A stretch of 64,000 bases of DNA from Caenimonas sedimenti (lineage in GTDB: Bacteria; Pseudomonadota; Gammaproteobacteria; Burkholderiales; Burkholderiaceae_C), in NCBI RefSeq assembly GCF_007833165.1, contig NZ_VOBQ01000019.1, forward strand, positions 82,410 to 146,409, in the 5' to 3' direction. The notes beneath the pieces were generated by a model. The model saw nothing but the letters and a program-made list of their open reading frames with translations. It did not search any database and was not told where the DNA came from. Positions 27,080-38,613 of this stretch are shown one piece after another. The stretch's first letter is position 1. Each line of letters starts with the position of its first letter. The position numbers and the translations under genes were made by a program.

Positions 27080-28738
27080 TCAGCCCGCCTCCTGCTCCTG
27101 CAGCGTCCGCCACATCACCTTCCCACTGCCCGACTTCGGCAAGGCCTGCACAAACTCCACGACACGCGGCGCCTTGTAGGCCGCCATGTTCTCGCGTGAC
27201 CAGTCGACGATCTGCTGCTCGCTCACCTGCCCCACGTGCGACGCCCGCAGCACGATCACGGCTTTCACCGTCTCGCCGCGCCGCTCGTCCTTGGCCGCGA
27301 TGACGCAGGCCTCCTGGATCGCCGGGTGCTGGTACAGCATGGCTTCCACTTCCGCGGGCCACACCTTGAAGCCGGCCGCGTTGATCATCCGCTTCAGCCG
27401 GTCGACGAAGAAGAAATAGCCCTCCTCGTCGACGTAAGCCAGGTCCCCCGTGCGCAGGAAGCGCTTGCCGCCGATCTCGATGAAGGCCTGGGCCGTCGCT
27501 TCCGGCTGGTTCCAGTAGCCCCGCATCACCTGCGGGCCGTGGACGACGATCTCGCCGGTCTGCCCCTGCGGCAGCTCGCGCAGGGTCGCCGGGTCGACGA
27601 TGCGCGCATCGACGTCGAAGATGGGGATGCCCAGGCACTGCGGCTTCGCCTTGTCGGGCGGATTCATGTGCGTGGCGGCCATCGTCTCCGACATGCCATA
27701 GCCTTCGCCGTACTTCAGGCCCAGCTTCTGCTCCATCGCATTGGCCACGGCTTTCGGCATGGCCGCACCGCCACCCGCGATGCGGCGCAGGCTGGAGAGG
27801 TCGTACTCGCCGAGCTTGGGATTCGCCATGAAATCGACCACCATGGCGGTGATGAGGCCCATGCCGGTGATGCCGTAGCGCTGCACGCACAGCGCCGCCG
27901 CGTCGCGGTCCCAGCGGGGCAGCAACACTGTCGTCGTCCCGTGGAAGATGGCACCGTTCAGGTTGGCCTGCATGCCGGTCACGTGGAACAACGGCAGCAC
28001 GCCGATGCCGACACTGCCCTGGTTCACCTGCCCCCAGACGCCGCCCGCGACCGCGTTGACCATGGTGCTGCGGTGCGTGTGCATGCAGCCCTTCGGATGG
28101 CCCGTGGTGCCCGAGGTGTAGGGCATCACGGCCAGGTCGTCCGGCCCGGCCTCCATGGGTGCGGGCACGTGCCCGGCCTGCATGGCATCGGACCAGTGGA
28201 CCGCACCCGGATCGGTCAGCGCGACCTTGGCGGCACCGACGAACTCCGGCACCTTCAGGTCGGTCGGCACCTCCAGGTAGTCGCGATAGGTGGCCACGAC
28301 GATGGTGGCCAGGCCGTCGCCGCCCAGCAGCGGTTGCATGTTGGGGTACAGGTCCTGTGCAACGAAGGCCACCTTCGCACCGCTGTCACTCACGTAGTGC
28401 CGCAGCTCGCCGGTGAGGTTCATCGGGTTCACCGGCACCACCACCGCGCCGGTGCGCAGGATGGCGTAGAAGGCGATCACGAACTGCGGGCTGTTCTGCA
28501 TGTACAGCAGCACGCGGTCGCCCTTCGTCACGCCGCATGCATGCTGCAGGTAGCCGGCCATGCGCTCGCACTCTTCCCGGTAGCGGCGGTAGGTGATGAC
28601 CGTGTCGTAGAAGATCAGGAAGGGCTTGTCCGGAAAGCGCGCGGCCGACACCTCCACGTTGTGCCAGAGGCTGGTCTCCGGCACCCAGAGATGCCTGGGT
28701 GCATGGGAGGGCCAGGAGGAAAAATGCAGGTCGGACAT
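27080..28738 (-). CDS. AMP-dependent acyl-CoA synthetase (medium/long-chain fatty acid-CoA ligase-like)
   Basis: The 552-residue ANL enzyme has the phosphate loop YTSGTTGHPKG, the acceptor region EGYGMSET, FVDRLKRMINAAGFKVWPAE and the C-terminal catalytic Lys in LPKSGSGKVMWR. It forms acyl-CoA from a free acid with ATP. It lies 9 bp downstream of an acyl-CoA dehydrogenase in a leftward two-gene operon, so activation and first oxidation of the same acid are likely. The chain-length preference cannot be judged from sequence. Confidence 0.9.
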   Translation of the reverse strand: MSDLHFSSWPSHAPRHLWVPETSLWHNVEVSAARFPDKPFLIFYDTVITYRRYREECERMAGYLQHACGVTKGDRVLLYMQNSPQFVIAFYAILRTGAVVVPVNPMNLTGELRHYVSDSGAKVAFVAQDLYPNMQPLLGGDGLATIVVATYRDYLEVPTDLKVPEFVGAAKVALTDPGAVHWSDAMQAGHVPAPMEAGPDDLAVMPYTSGTTGHPKGCMHTHRSTMVNAVAGGVWGQVNQGSVGIGVLPLFHVTGMQANLNGAIFHGTTTVLLPRWDRDAAALCVQRYGITGMGLITAMVVDFMANPKLGEYDLSSLRRIAGGGAAMPKAVANAMEQKLGLKYGEGYGMSETMAATHMNPPDKAKPQCLGIPIFDVDARIVDPATLRELPQGQTGEIVVHGPQVMRGYWNQPEATAQAFIEIGGKRFLRTGDLAYVDEEGYFFFVDRLKRMINAAGFKVWPAEVEAMLYQHPAIQEACVIAAKDERRGETVKAVIVLRASHVGQVSEQQIVDWSRENMAAYKAPRVVEFVQALPKSGSGKVMWRTLQEQEAG

Positions 28739-28747
28739 CGCTCGTTC

Positions 28748-29974
28748 TCAGGCCTTCGCCGTCATGTATTGCTCGATCTCCATCTTGCCGATCTGGTTGC
28801 GGTGCACCTCGTCCGGGCCATCGGCGAAGCGCACGGTGCGCGCGCTGGCGTACATGGAGGCCAGCGGCGTGTCCTCGCAGACCGCGGCGCCGCCATGGAC
28901 CTGCATGGCCCAGTCGATCACCTGGCAGGCCATGGTGGGCGCCGCCACCTTGATCATCGCGATGTCCTTCTTCGCCGCCTTGTTGCCGACCGTGTCCATG
29001 CGGTACGCCGCGTGCAGCACCAGGAAGCGCGCCTGGTCGATCATGATGCGGGCATTGGCCACGCGCTCGCGCGTGACGCCCTGGTCCGAAAGCAGCTTGC
29101 CGAAGGGTTTGCGCGCCAGCGAACGGCGGCACATCAGTTCCAGCGCGCGCTCGGCCATGCCGATCAGGCGCATGCAGTGATGGATGCGCCCTGGCCCCAG
29201 TCGGGCCTGCGCGATCTCGAAGCCCCGGCCTTCACCCAGCAGCACGTTCGTCACCGGCACCCGCACGTTCGTGAAGTTCACTTCGGCATGGCCGTGCGGC
29301 GCGTGGTCGTAGCCGAACACGGTGAGCGGGCGAACGACGTCGACGCCCGGCGTGTCCTTGGGCACCAGCACCATCGACTGCTGGCGGTAGGTCGAGGCCG
29401 AGGGGTCGGTCTTGCCCATGAAGATCAGGATCTCGCAACGCGGGTCGGGCGCGCCGGAAGTCCACCACTTCCGGCCGTTGATCACGTACTGGTCGCCGTC
29501 CCGCTCGATGCGGCTTTCGATCGCCGTCGCGTCCGACGAGGCCACCGCGGGTTCGGTCATCGCGAAGCCGGACCGGATCGTGCCCGCCAGCAGCGGCTTC
29601 AGCCAGCGCTGCTTCTGCTCCGGCGTGCCGAAGCGTTCCAGGATTTCCATGTTGCCGGTGTCGGGCGCCGAGCAGTTCATGGCTTCGCCCGTCAGCGGGT
29701 AGCGGCCCATGATCTCGCAGATGGGTGCGTACTCCAGGTTGCTCAAGCCGGCGCCTTCCTGCGACTCCGGCAGGAACAGGTTCCACAGCCCGGCGGCGCG
29801 CGCCGCCGCCTTGAGCCGTTCCATCGTCTGCGTGCCCTGCCAGGGATTGCCGGCGGCGCGGAAGGCCGCCATCTCGCGCTTGAATTCCGCTTCGGCGGGT
29901 TGCACGTGTTCACGTACGAATGCCAGCACGCGCTGCTGCAGTTCCACCGTCTTGGGCGAGTAGGAAAAGTCCAT
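28748..29974 (-). CDS. Acyl-CoA dehydrogenase (FadE/ACAD10-11-like)
   Basis: The 408-residue protein begins [19 protein letters not shown] and has [27 protein letters not shown], a C-terminal [16 protein letters not shown] and [20 protein letters not shown]. The DGPDEVH ending is characteristic of the ACAD10/11-like clade. It uses FAD and passes electrons to ETF. It starts the leftward operon with the CoA ligase. The 130-bp gap to the next leftward gene shows no clear signal. Confidence 0.92.
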   Translation of the reverse strand: MDFSYSPKTVELQQRVLAFVREHVQPAEAEFKREMAAFRAAGNPWQGTQTMERLKAAARAAGLWNLFLPESQEGAGLSNLEYAPICEIMGRYPLTGEAMNCSAPDTGNMEILERFGTPEQKQRWLKPLLAGTIRSGFAMTEPAVASSDATAIESRIERDGDQYVINGRKWWTSGAPDPRCEILIFMGKTDPSASTYRQQSMVLVPKDTPGVDVVRPLTVFGYDHAPHGHAEVNFTNVRVPVTNVLLGEGRGFEIAQARLGPGRIHHCMRLIGMAERALELMCRRSLARKPFGKLLSDQGVTRERVANARIMIDQARFLVLHAAYRMDTVGNKAAKKDIAMIKVAAPTMACQVIDWAMQVHGGAAVCEDTPLASMYASARTVRFADGPDEVHRNQIGKMEIEQYMTAKA

Positions 29975-30104
29975 CGGTTGAGTCTCCGTGAATGTGCTTG
30001 TTCTCCTGTGCAGAACAGCGATTTCTCTCGAAGACCCATCGTAGGTGTGCCGTTCGCGCGGCCTCGATCACCTGCGCGACAAATGCCGTCCCCTGGTCAC
30101 GACC

Positions 30105-31094
30105 TCAGCCCGGCGCCATCGCCTTCGCCGTGAGCTCGTACGAACGCAGCCGCGCCTGGTGATCGAAGATGTTCGACGTGATCATCAGCTCGTCGGCGCC
30201 CGTCCGCGCGATGAACGCGTCTAGTCCGTTCCGCACGGTCTCCGGCGAACCGATGGCGGCGCAGGACAGCACCTCTTCGAGCATGGCGCGCGCATTCGCC
30301 GGCAAGCTCTCCCGGTAACCCGGCAGCGGCGGCTGCAACCGCGACGGCCGGCCGGTGCGCAGATTGACGAAAGCCTGCTGCATCGAGGTCGCCAGCACCG
30401 CGGCTTCTTCGTCGGTATCCGCGGCGAAGACATTGAAGCCGAGCATCACGTACGGCTTGTCCAGCTGCGCGGACGGCTTGAAGGTGGCGCGATAGATGTC
30501 GATGGCCTGCATCATCTGCCCGGGTGCGAAATGCGAGGCGAAGGCATAGGGCAGGCCCAGCATCGCGGCAAGCTGGGCGCCGAACAGGCTAGACCCCAGG
30601 ATCCACACGGGCACCTTGGCGCCCCGGCCTGGCACCGCCCGGATGGCCTGCCGGGGCTCGTCGGACATGAAGTCCATGAGTTCGACCACGTCCTGCGGGA
30701 AGGCATCCGGGTTGGAACTGAGGTCGCGCCGCAAGGCCCGGGACGTCGCCTGGTCGGAACCGGGCGCGCGGCCCAGGCCGAGGTCGATGCGGCCCGGATA
30801 CAAGGCTTCCAGCGTCCCGAACTGCTCCGCGATCACCAGCGGCGAGTGGTTGGGCAGCATGATGCCGCCCGCGCCCACCCGGATGGTGCGGGTGCCACCG
30901 GCGATGTGCCCGATCAACACGGCCGTGGCGGCACTCGCGATGCCGGGCATGCCGTGGTGCTCGGCCAGCCAGAAGCGGCGGAAACCCAAGCGTTCGGCGT
31001 GCTGCGCGAGCTCGAGCGAGTTGCGGAAGGACCGGCCGGCATCGCTGCCTTCGGTGATGGGAGCGAGGTCGAGTACGGACAGGGCGGTGGGCAT
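30105..31094 (-). CDS. LLM-class flavin-dependent oxidoreductase
   Basis: The 329-residue luciferase-like monooxygenase has [12 protein letters not shown] at the start, then [51 protein letters not shown] and [10 protein letters not shown]. The barrel and AEHH motif fit the FMN-using branch (MsnO8-like) found in many proteobacteria, mostly without known substrate. It is divergent from the small exported protein pair. The 108-bp gap between them contains a palindrome and a promoter-like sequence. Confidence 0.88.
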   Translation of the reverse strand: MPTALSVLDLAPITEGSDAGRSFRNSLELAQHAERLGFRRFWLAEHHGMPGIASAATAVLIGHIAGGTRTIRVGAGGIMLPNHSPLVIAEQFGTLEALYPGRIDLGLGRAPGSDQATSRALRRDLSSNPDAFPQDVVELMDFMSDEPRQAIRAVPGRGAKVPVWILGSSLFGAQLAAMLGLPYAFASHFAPGQMMQAIDIYRATFKPSAQLDKPYVMLGFNVFAADTDEEAAVLATSMQQAFVNLRTGRPSRLQPPLPGYRESLPANARAMLEEVLSCAAIGSPETVRNGLDAFIARTGADELMITSNIFDHQARLRSYELTAKAMAPG

Positions 31095-31132
31095 CCTGGG
31101 CAGATGGGGGCGGTCCGGCGGGTGGCAAGGCC

Positions 31133-31175
31133 ATGACTTTGGTCATTGGAGCCGCGCCGCCCACCTGCCTAGGAT
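31133..31175 (+). promoter_or_regulatory. Promoter with adjacent palindrome upstream of the YxGK-repeat protein
   Basis: TTGGAG (31146-31151) and TAGGAT (31170-31175) are spaced 18 bp, fitting a housekeeping promoter, with 27 bp to the ATG at 31203. The inverted repeat ATGAC-N4-GTCAT (31133-31146) touches the -35 box and lies just upstream of the divergent LLM gene start, so it may be an operator for both. Confidence 0.45.
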
Positions 31176-31202
31176 GCCCCCGTTCCTGCCATGGAGCCTT
31201 CA

Positions 31203-31490
31203 ATGAACTCTTTCCACTTCGCCGCGGCGGCCGCCTTCCTCGCCCTCCAGCCGGCCCACGGCGCGCCCTTCGGTTCCGCCCCGGTCCAGGCGCCCTTCCT
31301 GTCCTATACGGGGAAGAGCGAGGTGACGTTGATCTTGCCCGTCACGACGCAGCCCCTCGCGTACGCCGGCAAACAGGCGCCGCCGCTGCCCGGCGTGACG
31401 ACCGTCGCGCTCGCCTACCAGGGCCGCGGCGACCCGAAGGGGATCGCCACCGTGAATGCCACCCCCCTCTCCTACAAAGGAAAGCAATGA
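31203..31490 (+). CDS. Small exported protein built of short YxGK repeats
   Basis: The 95-residue precursor has a signal peptide (residues 1 to about 20, ending QPAHGAP). The mature part contains four spaced copies of a short motif: PFLSYTGKS, QPLAYAGKQ, VALAYQGRG and TPLSYKGKQ, about 17-23 residues apart, with Val/Thr-rich stretches between. I do not recognise the family. GGAG at 31193 places the start at 31203. The stop overlaps the next start (ATGA at 31487), so the two exported proteins are translationally coupled and may act together. Confidence 0.7.
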   Translation: MNSFHFAAAAAFLALQPAHGAPFGSAPVQAPFLSYTGKSEVTLILPVTTQPLAYAGKQAPPLPGVTTVALAYQGRGDPKGIATVNATPLSYKGKQ

Positions 31491-31948
31491 CCATGCAACA
31501 CCTTCGACTGACCCTGGGCGCCCTGGCGCTGGGTCCCGCTTTCGCGCTCGCGCAAGTCCAGATCAACCTGCCCATGGTGCCCAAGGAGGCGGTCTTCAAC
31601 GTCCCGCTCAACTTCAACAACCTGCCGCCGGCCGTGGTGAAGCAGATCCAGGTGGGCTGCGCGGTCTATGCCTCCGTCAACCCGCCCGTCAACGACAACG
31701 AGGCGCCGCTCGCCGGCGGCGGCGAAACCGTCAACCTGGCCAACGGCGCCTACAACGGCACGGTCAAGGTCAGCTTCACGGTGCCCGCCACCGACGTGGC
31801 CAAGGTGAAGTCCTGGCGCTGCCGCACCTTCGCCATCGGCCCGACCCTGAACCAGTTCAACCTGGACCTCTGGCAGAACCTGCCGGACGCGGCCAAGCCG
31901 GCGCCGGGCACCTCGCCGAAGACCTCCGCCAGCGGCAAGTACGACTAA
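31487..31948 (+). CDS. Exported hypothetical protein (partner of the YxGK-repeat protein)
   Basis: The 153-residue precursor has a signal peptide (MTMQHLRLTLGALALGPAFALA). The mature protein is rich in Asn, Pro and Val with beta-strand character. Two cysteines (QVGCAVYA and WRCRTFA) could form a disulfide. The C-terminal tail is Pro/Thr/Ser-rich (KPAPGTSPKTSASGKYD). No family was recognised. Overlap with the upstream gene indicates one transcript. Confidence 0.7.
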   Translation: MTMQHLRLTLGALALGPAFALAQVQINLPMVPKEAVFNVPLNFNNLPPAVVKQIQVGCAVYASVNPPVNDNEAPLAGGGETVNLANGAYNGTVKVSFTVPATDVAKVKSWRCRTFAIGPTLNQFNLDLWQNLPDAAKPAPGTSPKTSASGKYD

Positions 31949-32009
31949 CGGCGGTGTTTCACGGCGGGGCGGTTGCGGAGCGGCCGCTTCCCGGGCACGA
32001 TAGGGGCGC

Positions 32010-33053
32010 ATGTTCTTCCTGTGGCCCGAATACCTCTGGCTGTTGCTGGCGCTGCCGCTGCTGCCAGCGGCGTACCTGTGGCTGTTGAGCAGGCGGCGCA
32101 AGGAAGCCGTGCGCTACAGCAGCCTCGGCGTGGTCCGCGCGGCCGCCGCCGGCCGCAGCTGGCGCCGCCACGTGCCCCCGGTCCTGCTGCTGCTGGCCTG
32201 TTCGGTCCTCCTGCTCGCCACGGCGCGGCCGGTGGCGCGCGTTCCGCTGCCGTGGGCCCGCACGACCATCATGATGGCCATCGACGTGTCGCTCAGCATG
32301 CGCGTCAACGACGTCAAGCCGACCCGCATGGTGGCCGCCCAGGAGGCCGCGAAGCTGTTCCTGAAAGACCTGCCGCGCGACATCGAGGTCGGGCTGGTCA
32401 CGTTCGCCGGCAGCAGCCAGGTGGCGCAGTCCGCGACGCTGGAGCGGGGCTCCCTGGTGACCGCCATCGACAACCTGCAGATGCAAAGGGGCACGGCCAT
32501 CGGCAACGCCATCGTGGTGTGCCTGTCGGAGCTGTTCCCGGACCATGGCATCGACGTCGGCGACATGACCTTCGGCAGCAGCCGGAAGCCGCAGGCGCGC
32601 AGCCTGGATGACAAGGACAAGAAGCAGCCCAAGCAGTTCACCCCGGTGAAGCCGGGCTCGCACACCTCCGCCGCCATCATCCTGCTGAGCGACGGGCGCC
32701 GCACCACGGGCGTCGACACGCTGGAAGCCGCGAAGATGGCCGCCGACCGCGGCATCCGCATCCACGTGGTCGGGCTCGGCACGCTGGGTGGCGACGCCGT
32801 CATGCCCGAAGGCATGTCGATCTATCTCCAGCTCGACGAGCCGACCCTGCGCGAAGTGGCGCGCATGACCGGCGGCGAATACCACCATGCGGGCACGGCG
32901 GAGAAGCTGCGCAGCGTCTACGAGACGCTCGGCTCGCAGGTGCAGGTGCAGTCGCGCGAAACCGAGGTGACCGCCCTGCTCGCGCTGGCGTCGGCCCTGC
33001 TCGCGCTGGCAGCGGCGGGGTTCTCGCTGGTCTGGTTCGGCCGCTTCGGCTGA
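32010..33053 (+). CDS. Membrane protein with von Willebrand factor A domain (BatA/BatB-like)
   Basis: The 347-residue protein has two N-terminal TM segments (about 8-27 and 56-72), a VWA domain with the metal-ion-dependent adhesion site DVSLSM (D92, S94, S96), a Lys/Asp-rich insert (SLDDKDKKQPKQ), LLSDGRRTTG, and a C-terminal TM segment (LLALASALLALAAAGFSLVW). This is the BatA/BatB topology, with the VWA domain outside the inner membrane. Such proteins normally sit with MoxR ATPases and other VWA genes, but here the gene stands alone. Partners must be encoded elsewhere. Confidence 0.87.
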   Translation: MFFLWPEYLWLLLALPLLPAAYLWLLSRRRKEAVRYSSLGVVRAAAAGRSWRRHVPPVLLLLACSVLLLATARPVARVPLPWARTTIMMAIDVSLSMRVNDVKPTRMVAAQEAAKLFLKDLPRDIEVGLVTFAGSSQVAQSATLERGSLVTAIDNLQMQRGTAIGNAIVVCLSELFPDHGIDVGDMTFGSSRKPQARSLDDKDKKQPKQFTPVKPGSHTSAAIILLSDGRRTTGVDTLEAAKMAADRGIRIHVVGLGTLGGDAVMPEGMSIYLQLDEPTLREVARMTGGEYHHAGTAEKLRSVYETLGSQVQVQSRETEVTALLALASALLALAAAGFSLVWFGRFG

Positions 33054-33054
33054 A

Positions 33055-33543
33055 CTAACGAATGTACTGATCGATGAACGCTTCCCCGAGGCCGCACTGC
33101 GCATAGTGCTTGCGGCACATGTCGATCTTGCTGAAGACGTCTTCGTAGCCTGTCACCGCGCCCTTCTCGTCCAGGTAGACCATGGCACCGTGGATGTTGA
33201 AGAAGGTGATCATCTCGGGCGCATCGGCCACTTCGTCGACGACCAGCGTGTGGATCTCGCCGGGCGGCTCGTAGACGAAGCTGCCCTCGCGCGCGACCCA
33301 GTCGTGCTCCAGGTAGCGCCACGCACCCTTCAGCACCAGACCGGTGACCCAAGAGGGATGGATGTGGCGCGAGAGCACGCCGGATTTGCGCACGCGCAGC
33401 AGGTTGCACCAGCTGCCGGTCACGGTGTTGAGCAGCAAGGGACGGAACCACACGTCCTTCGCCTGCGGCACCCAGACCCGTTCGTCGTCGGGGATGGCCT
33501 GCTCGGCGATTTCGGGGCGGATGCCTGGGAGCTGGAAGATCAT
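33055..33543 (-). CDS. Cupin protein, 2,4'-dihydroxyacetophenone dioxygenase-like
   Basis: The 162-residue single-domain cupin has metal-ligand histidines in SRHIHPSWVTGLVLKGAWRY (H60, H62) and YEPPGEIHTLVVDE (H98), in the order of ChrR-type and dihydroxyacetophenone dioxygenase-type cupins. It may cleave an alpha-hydroxy ketone or similar substrate with Fe, but the substrate is uncertain. It is 12 bp downstream of an SDR gene on the same strand, suggesting a two-step conversion. It ends next to the convergent VWA gene. Confidence 0.75.
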   Translation of the reverse strand: MIFQLPGIRPEIAEQAIPDDERVWVPQAKDVWFRPLLLNTVTGSWCNLLRVRKSGVLSRHIHPSWVTGLVLKGAWRYLEHDWVAREGSFVYEPPGEIHTLVVDEVADAPEMITFFNIHGAMVYLDEKGAVTGYEDVFSKIDMCRKHYAQCGLGEAFIDQYIR

Positions 33544-33555
33544 CGTTCGGTCATT

Positions 33556-34296
33556 TCAGGTGATGAGGTAGCCGCCATCGACCGGCAGGATGACCCCGGT
33601 CACGAATGAAGCCGCCGGCGAAGCCAGGAACAGCACGGCGCCCGCCACGTCCTCCGGCCGGCCCCAGCGCTTGAGCGGCGTGCGCGCCAGGATGGCGCCG
33701 CTGCGCGCTGGGTCTTCCTGCAGCGCACCGGTGAGGCGGGTGGCGATCCAGCCTGGCGCCACCGCATTCACCCGGATGCCGTCATCGGCATAGGCGATGG
33801 CGAGCGACTTGGTCAACTGGGCCACGCCACCCTTGCTGGCGGAGTAGCCCGGCACCAGGCCGCCACCGAAGAAGCTGAGCATCGACGCGGTGTTGACGAT
33901 GCTGCCGCCGCTGGCGCGCAGCAGCGCACGTGCGGCGGCGCAGGTGCGCATGGTGCCGTTGAGGTTGATGTCCAGCACGTCGGCGAACACCTTGGGGTCC
34001 AGCTCCTCGCCGCGCCGCAGGATGCCGGCGCAGTTGACCAGGACGTCGAGGCTGGAGAGCGATGCGATGAAGTTCGGCACCGCCGCGTCGTCCCGCACGT
34101 CCAGCACCGACCGCTGTGCCCCCTCGAGTTGCGCATCGGCCGCCGCGGCCTCCACGTCCGCGGGAGTCGCGCCCGTCATATGGACGCGGGCCCCCTGCTT
34201 CAGGAACGCCGCGGCGATGCCGGCGCCGATCCCGGAGGTGCCCCCGACGACCAGCACATGGCGCCCGGCGAACAGGCCGGTCGCGAATGTCGTCAT
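33556..34296 (-). CDS. SDR family oxidoreductase
   Basis: The 246-residue protein has GGTSGIGAGI (near residue 18), VNCAG at the NNAG position, NTASML and the catalytic YSASK, then the PVDGGYLIT ending. The residue after beta-2 (MTGATPAD) does not give a clear cofactor preference. The start at 34296 gives the standard N-terminal length. It is the promoter-proximal gene with the cupin gene behind it and is divergent from katG across 228 bp. Confidence 0.87.
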   Translation of the reverse strand: MTTFATGLFAGRHVLVVGGTSGIGAGIAAAFLKQGARVHMTGATPADVEAAAADAQLEGAQRSVLDVRDDAAVPNFIASLSSLDVLVNCAGILRRGEELDPKVFADVLDINLNGTMRTCAAARALLRASGGSIVNTASMLSFFGGGLVPGYSASKGGVAQLTKSLAIAYADDGIRVNAVAPGWIATRLTGALQEDPARSGAILARTPLKRWGRPEDVAGAVLFLASPAASFVTGVILPVDGGYLIT

Positions 34297-34356
34297 GGCG
34301 CTCAAGGAAGCTTGACCACCACAAGCGCCGCCAGCGCCGGGATTCGTTTCACGTGA

Positions 34357-36723
<2,367 letters not shown>

Positions 36724-36744
36724 GCGAAGCGCGGCGGCGCGGCG

Positions 36745-37110
36745 CTATTGCGCCCGCGCCTTCATGTCGCGCAGCAGCTCCCGCTTGGCCTTGGCATTGG
36801 CGTTGCGCCAGGCGTGCCGGGCGGCGGCCAGGAATGCTTCCTCGCGTTCGTCCGCCGCCGCGGCTTCCTCATGCTCCAGGTCCAGCCACCCGGGCGGGCG
36901 GCCGGTGTGCGTTTCCACCTGGCGCGCCAGCTTGTCGCCGATCGGCCTGGAGCTCTTGATCTGCGAGAGCATCGAGGCGGAGATCTGCAGTTGCTGGGCG
37001 AACGCCATCTCGAGCCCCTTGGGCGGTGCTCCCCCTGCCAGCATGCCCTGCATGAATTCCTTGTGGAGGTGCACCAGGTTGCGGCGTCGGGTCTGCGCGA
37101 GGTCTGACAT
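36745..37110 (-). CDS. XRE-like helix-turn-helix protein
   Basis: The 121-residue protein has a probable helix-turn-helix at about residues 31-60 (KGLEMAFAQQLQISASMLSQ, IKSSRPIGDKLARQVE), similar to lambda-repressor-like DNA-binding proteins. It is followed by TGRPPGWLD and a charged helical tail (DEREEAFLAAARHAW). The LDxxH-type linker after the HTH is common in phage-like or small XRE regulators. There is no obvious target. It is convergent with katG and 38 bp from the protease gene behind it. Confidence 0.65.
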   Translation of the reverse strand: MSDLAQTRRRNLVHLHKEFMQGMLAGGAPPKGLEMAFAQQLQISASMLSQIKSSRPIGDKLARQVETHTGRPPGWLDLEHEEAAAADEREEAFLAAARHAWRNANAKAKRELLRDMKARAQ

Positions 37111-37148
37111 CTGGCCGGCACTATAGCGAGGCGGCGCGAGGGAGTCGC

Positions 37149-37667
37149 TCAGGGCGATGGCGGCGCGAGCACGAGCTCCTTGTCGGACACCCGCATCGAG
37201 AACCTGCCGAGGAAGTTCTGTCCCAGCAACCCGTGATCGGCGGGCCCGCCGACCAGCCCGATGCCGATCCGCACCGATGAAACCGAGAACGGACCCGCCG
37301 AGACGGCGACGCCTCGCAAGGTGCGCCCGGGCATCGCTCCGTTGGCGGTCTGGAACGTCGTCGGCTCACCGCCTTGCAGGCCGGCCTGGCTGGCGAAGGC
37401 CTCGCTGACGACGACGGTCGACGCGCCGGTGTCCACCAGGAAGGTGATGGGGCGGCCATTGACCGTCCCTTCCACATAGAAGTGGCCATTGCGGGCGCGC
37501 GGGATGCGGAGCTCCCCCGCCGCCGTGACGACCGCCGCCTTCGGCTTCATGGTGTGGTCGAGTGCGAGGTACACGACGCCCATCACGGCCAGCCAGAACG
37601 CGAGCACGCCCACGTGACCCCATCTGCGAACACCACCACCAGCGGCCGCCCGCTCCTGCTCGCCCAT
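37149..37667 (-). CDS. Membrane-anchored retropepsin-like aspartic protease (clan AA)
   Basis: The 172-residue protein has one N-terminal TM segment (about 18-36) and a single retropepsin-like domain with the catalytic FLVDTGAS (Asp79) and a later hydrophobic GLLGQNFLGRF flap/strand. This matches the bacterial TIGR02281-type family with a periplasmic catalytic domain that must dimerise. The start at 37667 was chosen because GGAGGG lies 6 nt upstream; a far longer open frame exists but has no other support. Its target is unknown. Confidence 0.82.
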   Translation of the reverse strand: MGEQERAAAGGGVRRWGHVGVLAFWLAVMGVVYLALDHTMKPKAAVVTAAGELRIPRARNGHFYVEGTVNGRPITFLVDTGASTVVVSEAFASQAGLQGGEPTTFQTANGAMPGRTLRGVAVSAGPFSVSSVRIGIGLVGGPADHGLLGQNFLGRFSMRVSDKELVLAPPSP

Positions 37668-37761
37668 GCGGGCCCTCCATTGCGGCAGTTTGCCTGCACC
37701 CATCATAGAGACGCGCGCGGCACATCGTCGGCCAGCTCGGCAGTAGTAGAGTAGCTCTCCC

Positions 37762-38340
37762 ATGCCGCCCGCCCGAACCGCCACCGCTCCGGCTCGCCGA
37801 TGGCTCGCCGCGCTGCTGCTGGCCAGTGCGGCCGCCACGCCCGGGCACGCGGAGGATTTCAAGGAATTCAGCAGCCAGGGGCTGCCGCGGTCGCAAGGCA
37901 TCGTCGTGCGGGTCAGCCACCCGCCGCAATGGCGAAAGGTGCCGCTCGACGACGAGATGGCCATCGCGGAACTGCGCGGGCCGCATGGCGGGCTCACCGG
38001 CATCCTGCAGATCGGCAGGGGCCGGCAGCGCAACGACATCGAAACCCTTTGCAAGCCGGACCGCGCGCGGACGATGCTGGCGCAGGTTTCCGCCAACAAC
38101 CAGGATGCGCGCGTCACCGATGTCATGGCGCGCACGCACCAGGGCCGGCCGGCCTATGAGATCCGGTACGAGCGCAACGATGCACCCGACCACATGGTGG
38201 TGCGCAGCATGGTCGTCTGCCTGAAGGACAGCCAGCTGGTGGTCAGTTGCGCCGGGGCGGGCGGAGCGAAGGCCGCTGTGACCGGGATCGAGCCGGTGTG
38301 CAGCCGCATCCTCGAGAGCTTGTCGATCACCGAGGATTGA
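37762..38340 (+). CDS. Exported hypothetical protein
   Basis: The 192-residue precursor has a signal peptide (residues 1 to about 30, RRWLAALLLASAAATPGHAE). The mature part is mixed alpha/beta with three cysteines (ETLCKPD, VVCLKDS, PVCSRIL) and no motif I recognise. A conserved-looking start FKEFSSQGLPRSQGI is typical of small periplasmic proteins of Burkholderiales. It is divergent from the retropepsin-like gene over 94 bp. Confidence 0.7.
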   Translation: MPPARTATAPARRWLAALLLASAAATPGHAEDFKEFSSQGLPRSQGIVVRVSHPPQWRKVPLDDEMAIAELRGPHGGLTGILQIGRGRQRNDIETLCKPDRARTMLAQVSANNQDARVTDVMARTHQGRPAYEIRYERNDAPDHMVVRSMVVCLKDSQLVVSCAGAGGAKAAVTGIEPVCSRILESLSITED

Positions 38341-38385
38341 TGCTGAAAGATGGCGCCAGGTGCCGACTGCGGCCAGAATAGCCGC

Positions 38386-38613
38386 ATGGCCCCCACCTCC
38401 ACCTGGCGCGACAAGATCCTGGCGCTGCTGCGCTCCGGCAACGCGGCGGCCGCCATCGCCCAGATCAAGGTGGCGCCCAGCGTCCGCGACCTGCGGGCCC
38501 TCGAAAAGGCCCTGGCCGCGCCCGCGTTGAAAGGCAAGTGGCCCGGCGTCGATGCCGCCGTCACCGAAAACCTGCAGGCCTTGTCCGCGCCACGGCTGCA
38601 CCGGTCGCCATGA
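38386..38613 (+). CDS. Small hypothetical protein
   Basis: The possible 75-residue, mostly helical protein begins MAPTSTWRDKILALLRSGNA and has Ala-rich helices. No family is recognised. The start at 38386 was chosen because the preceding residues of the longer frame look non-coding. Codon use resembles the neighbours, but the gene is short and support is modest. Confidence 0.45.
   Translation: MAPTSTWRDKILALLRSGNAAAAIAQIKVAPSVRDLRALEKALAAPALKGKWPGVDAAVTENLQALSAPRLHRSP

Noticed and set aside
27236..30133. Open frame of 965 codons on the + strand
   Set aside because: It is antisense to the CoA ligase and acyl-CoA dehydrogenase genes, is full of His/Arg/Gln low-complexity sequence and has no recognisable domain; long shadow frames are common at this GC content.
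37668..38135. N-terminal extension of the retropepsin-like protease
   Set aside because: The extension would overlap the divergent exported protein gene and has no conserved features; a strong SD supports the start at 37667.
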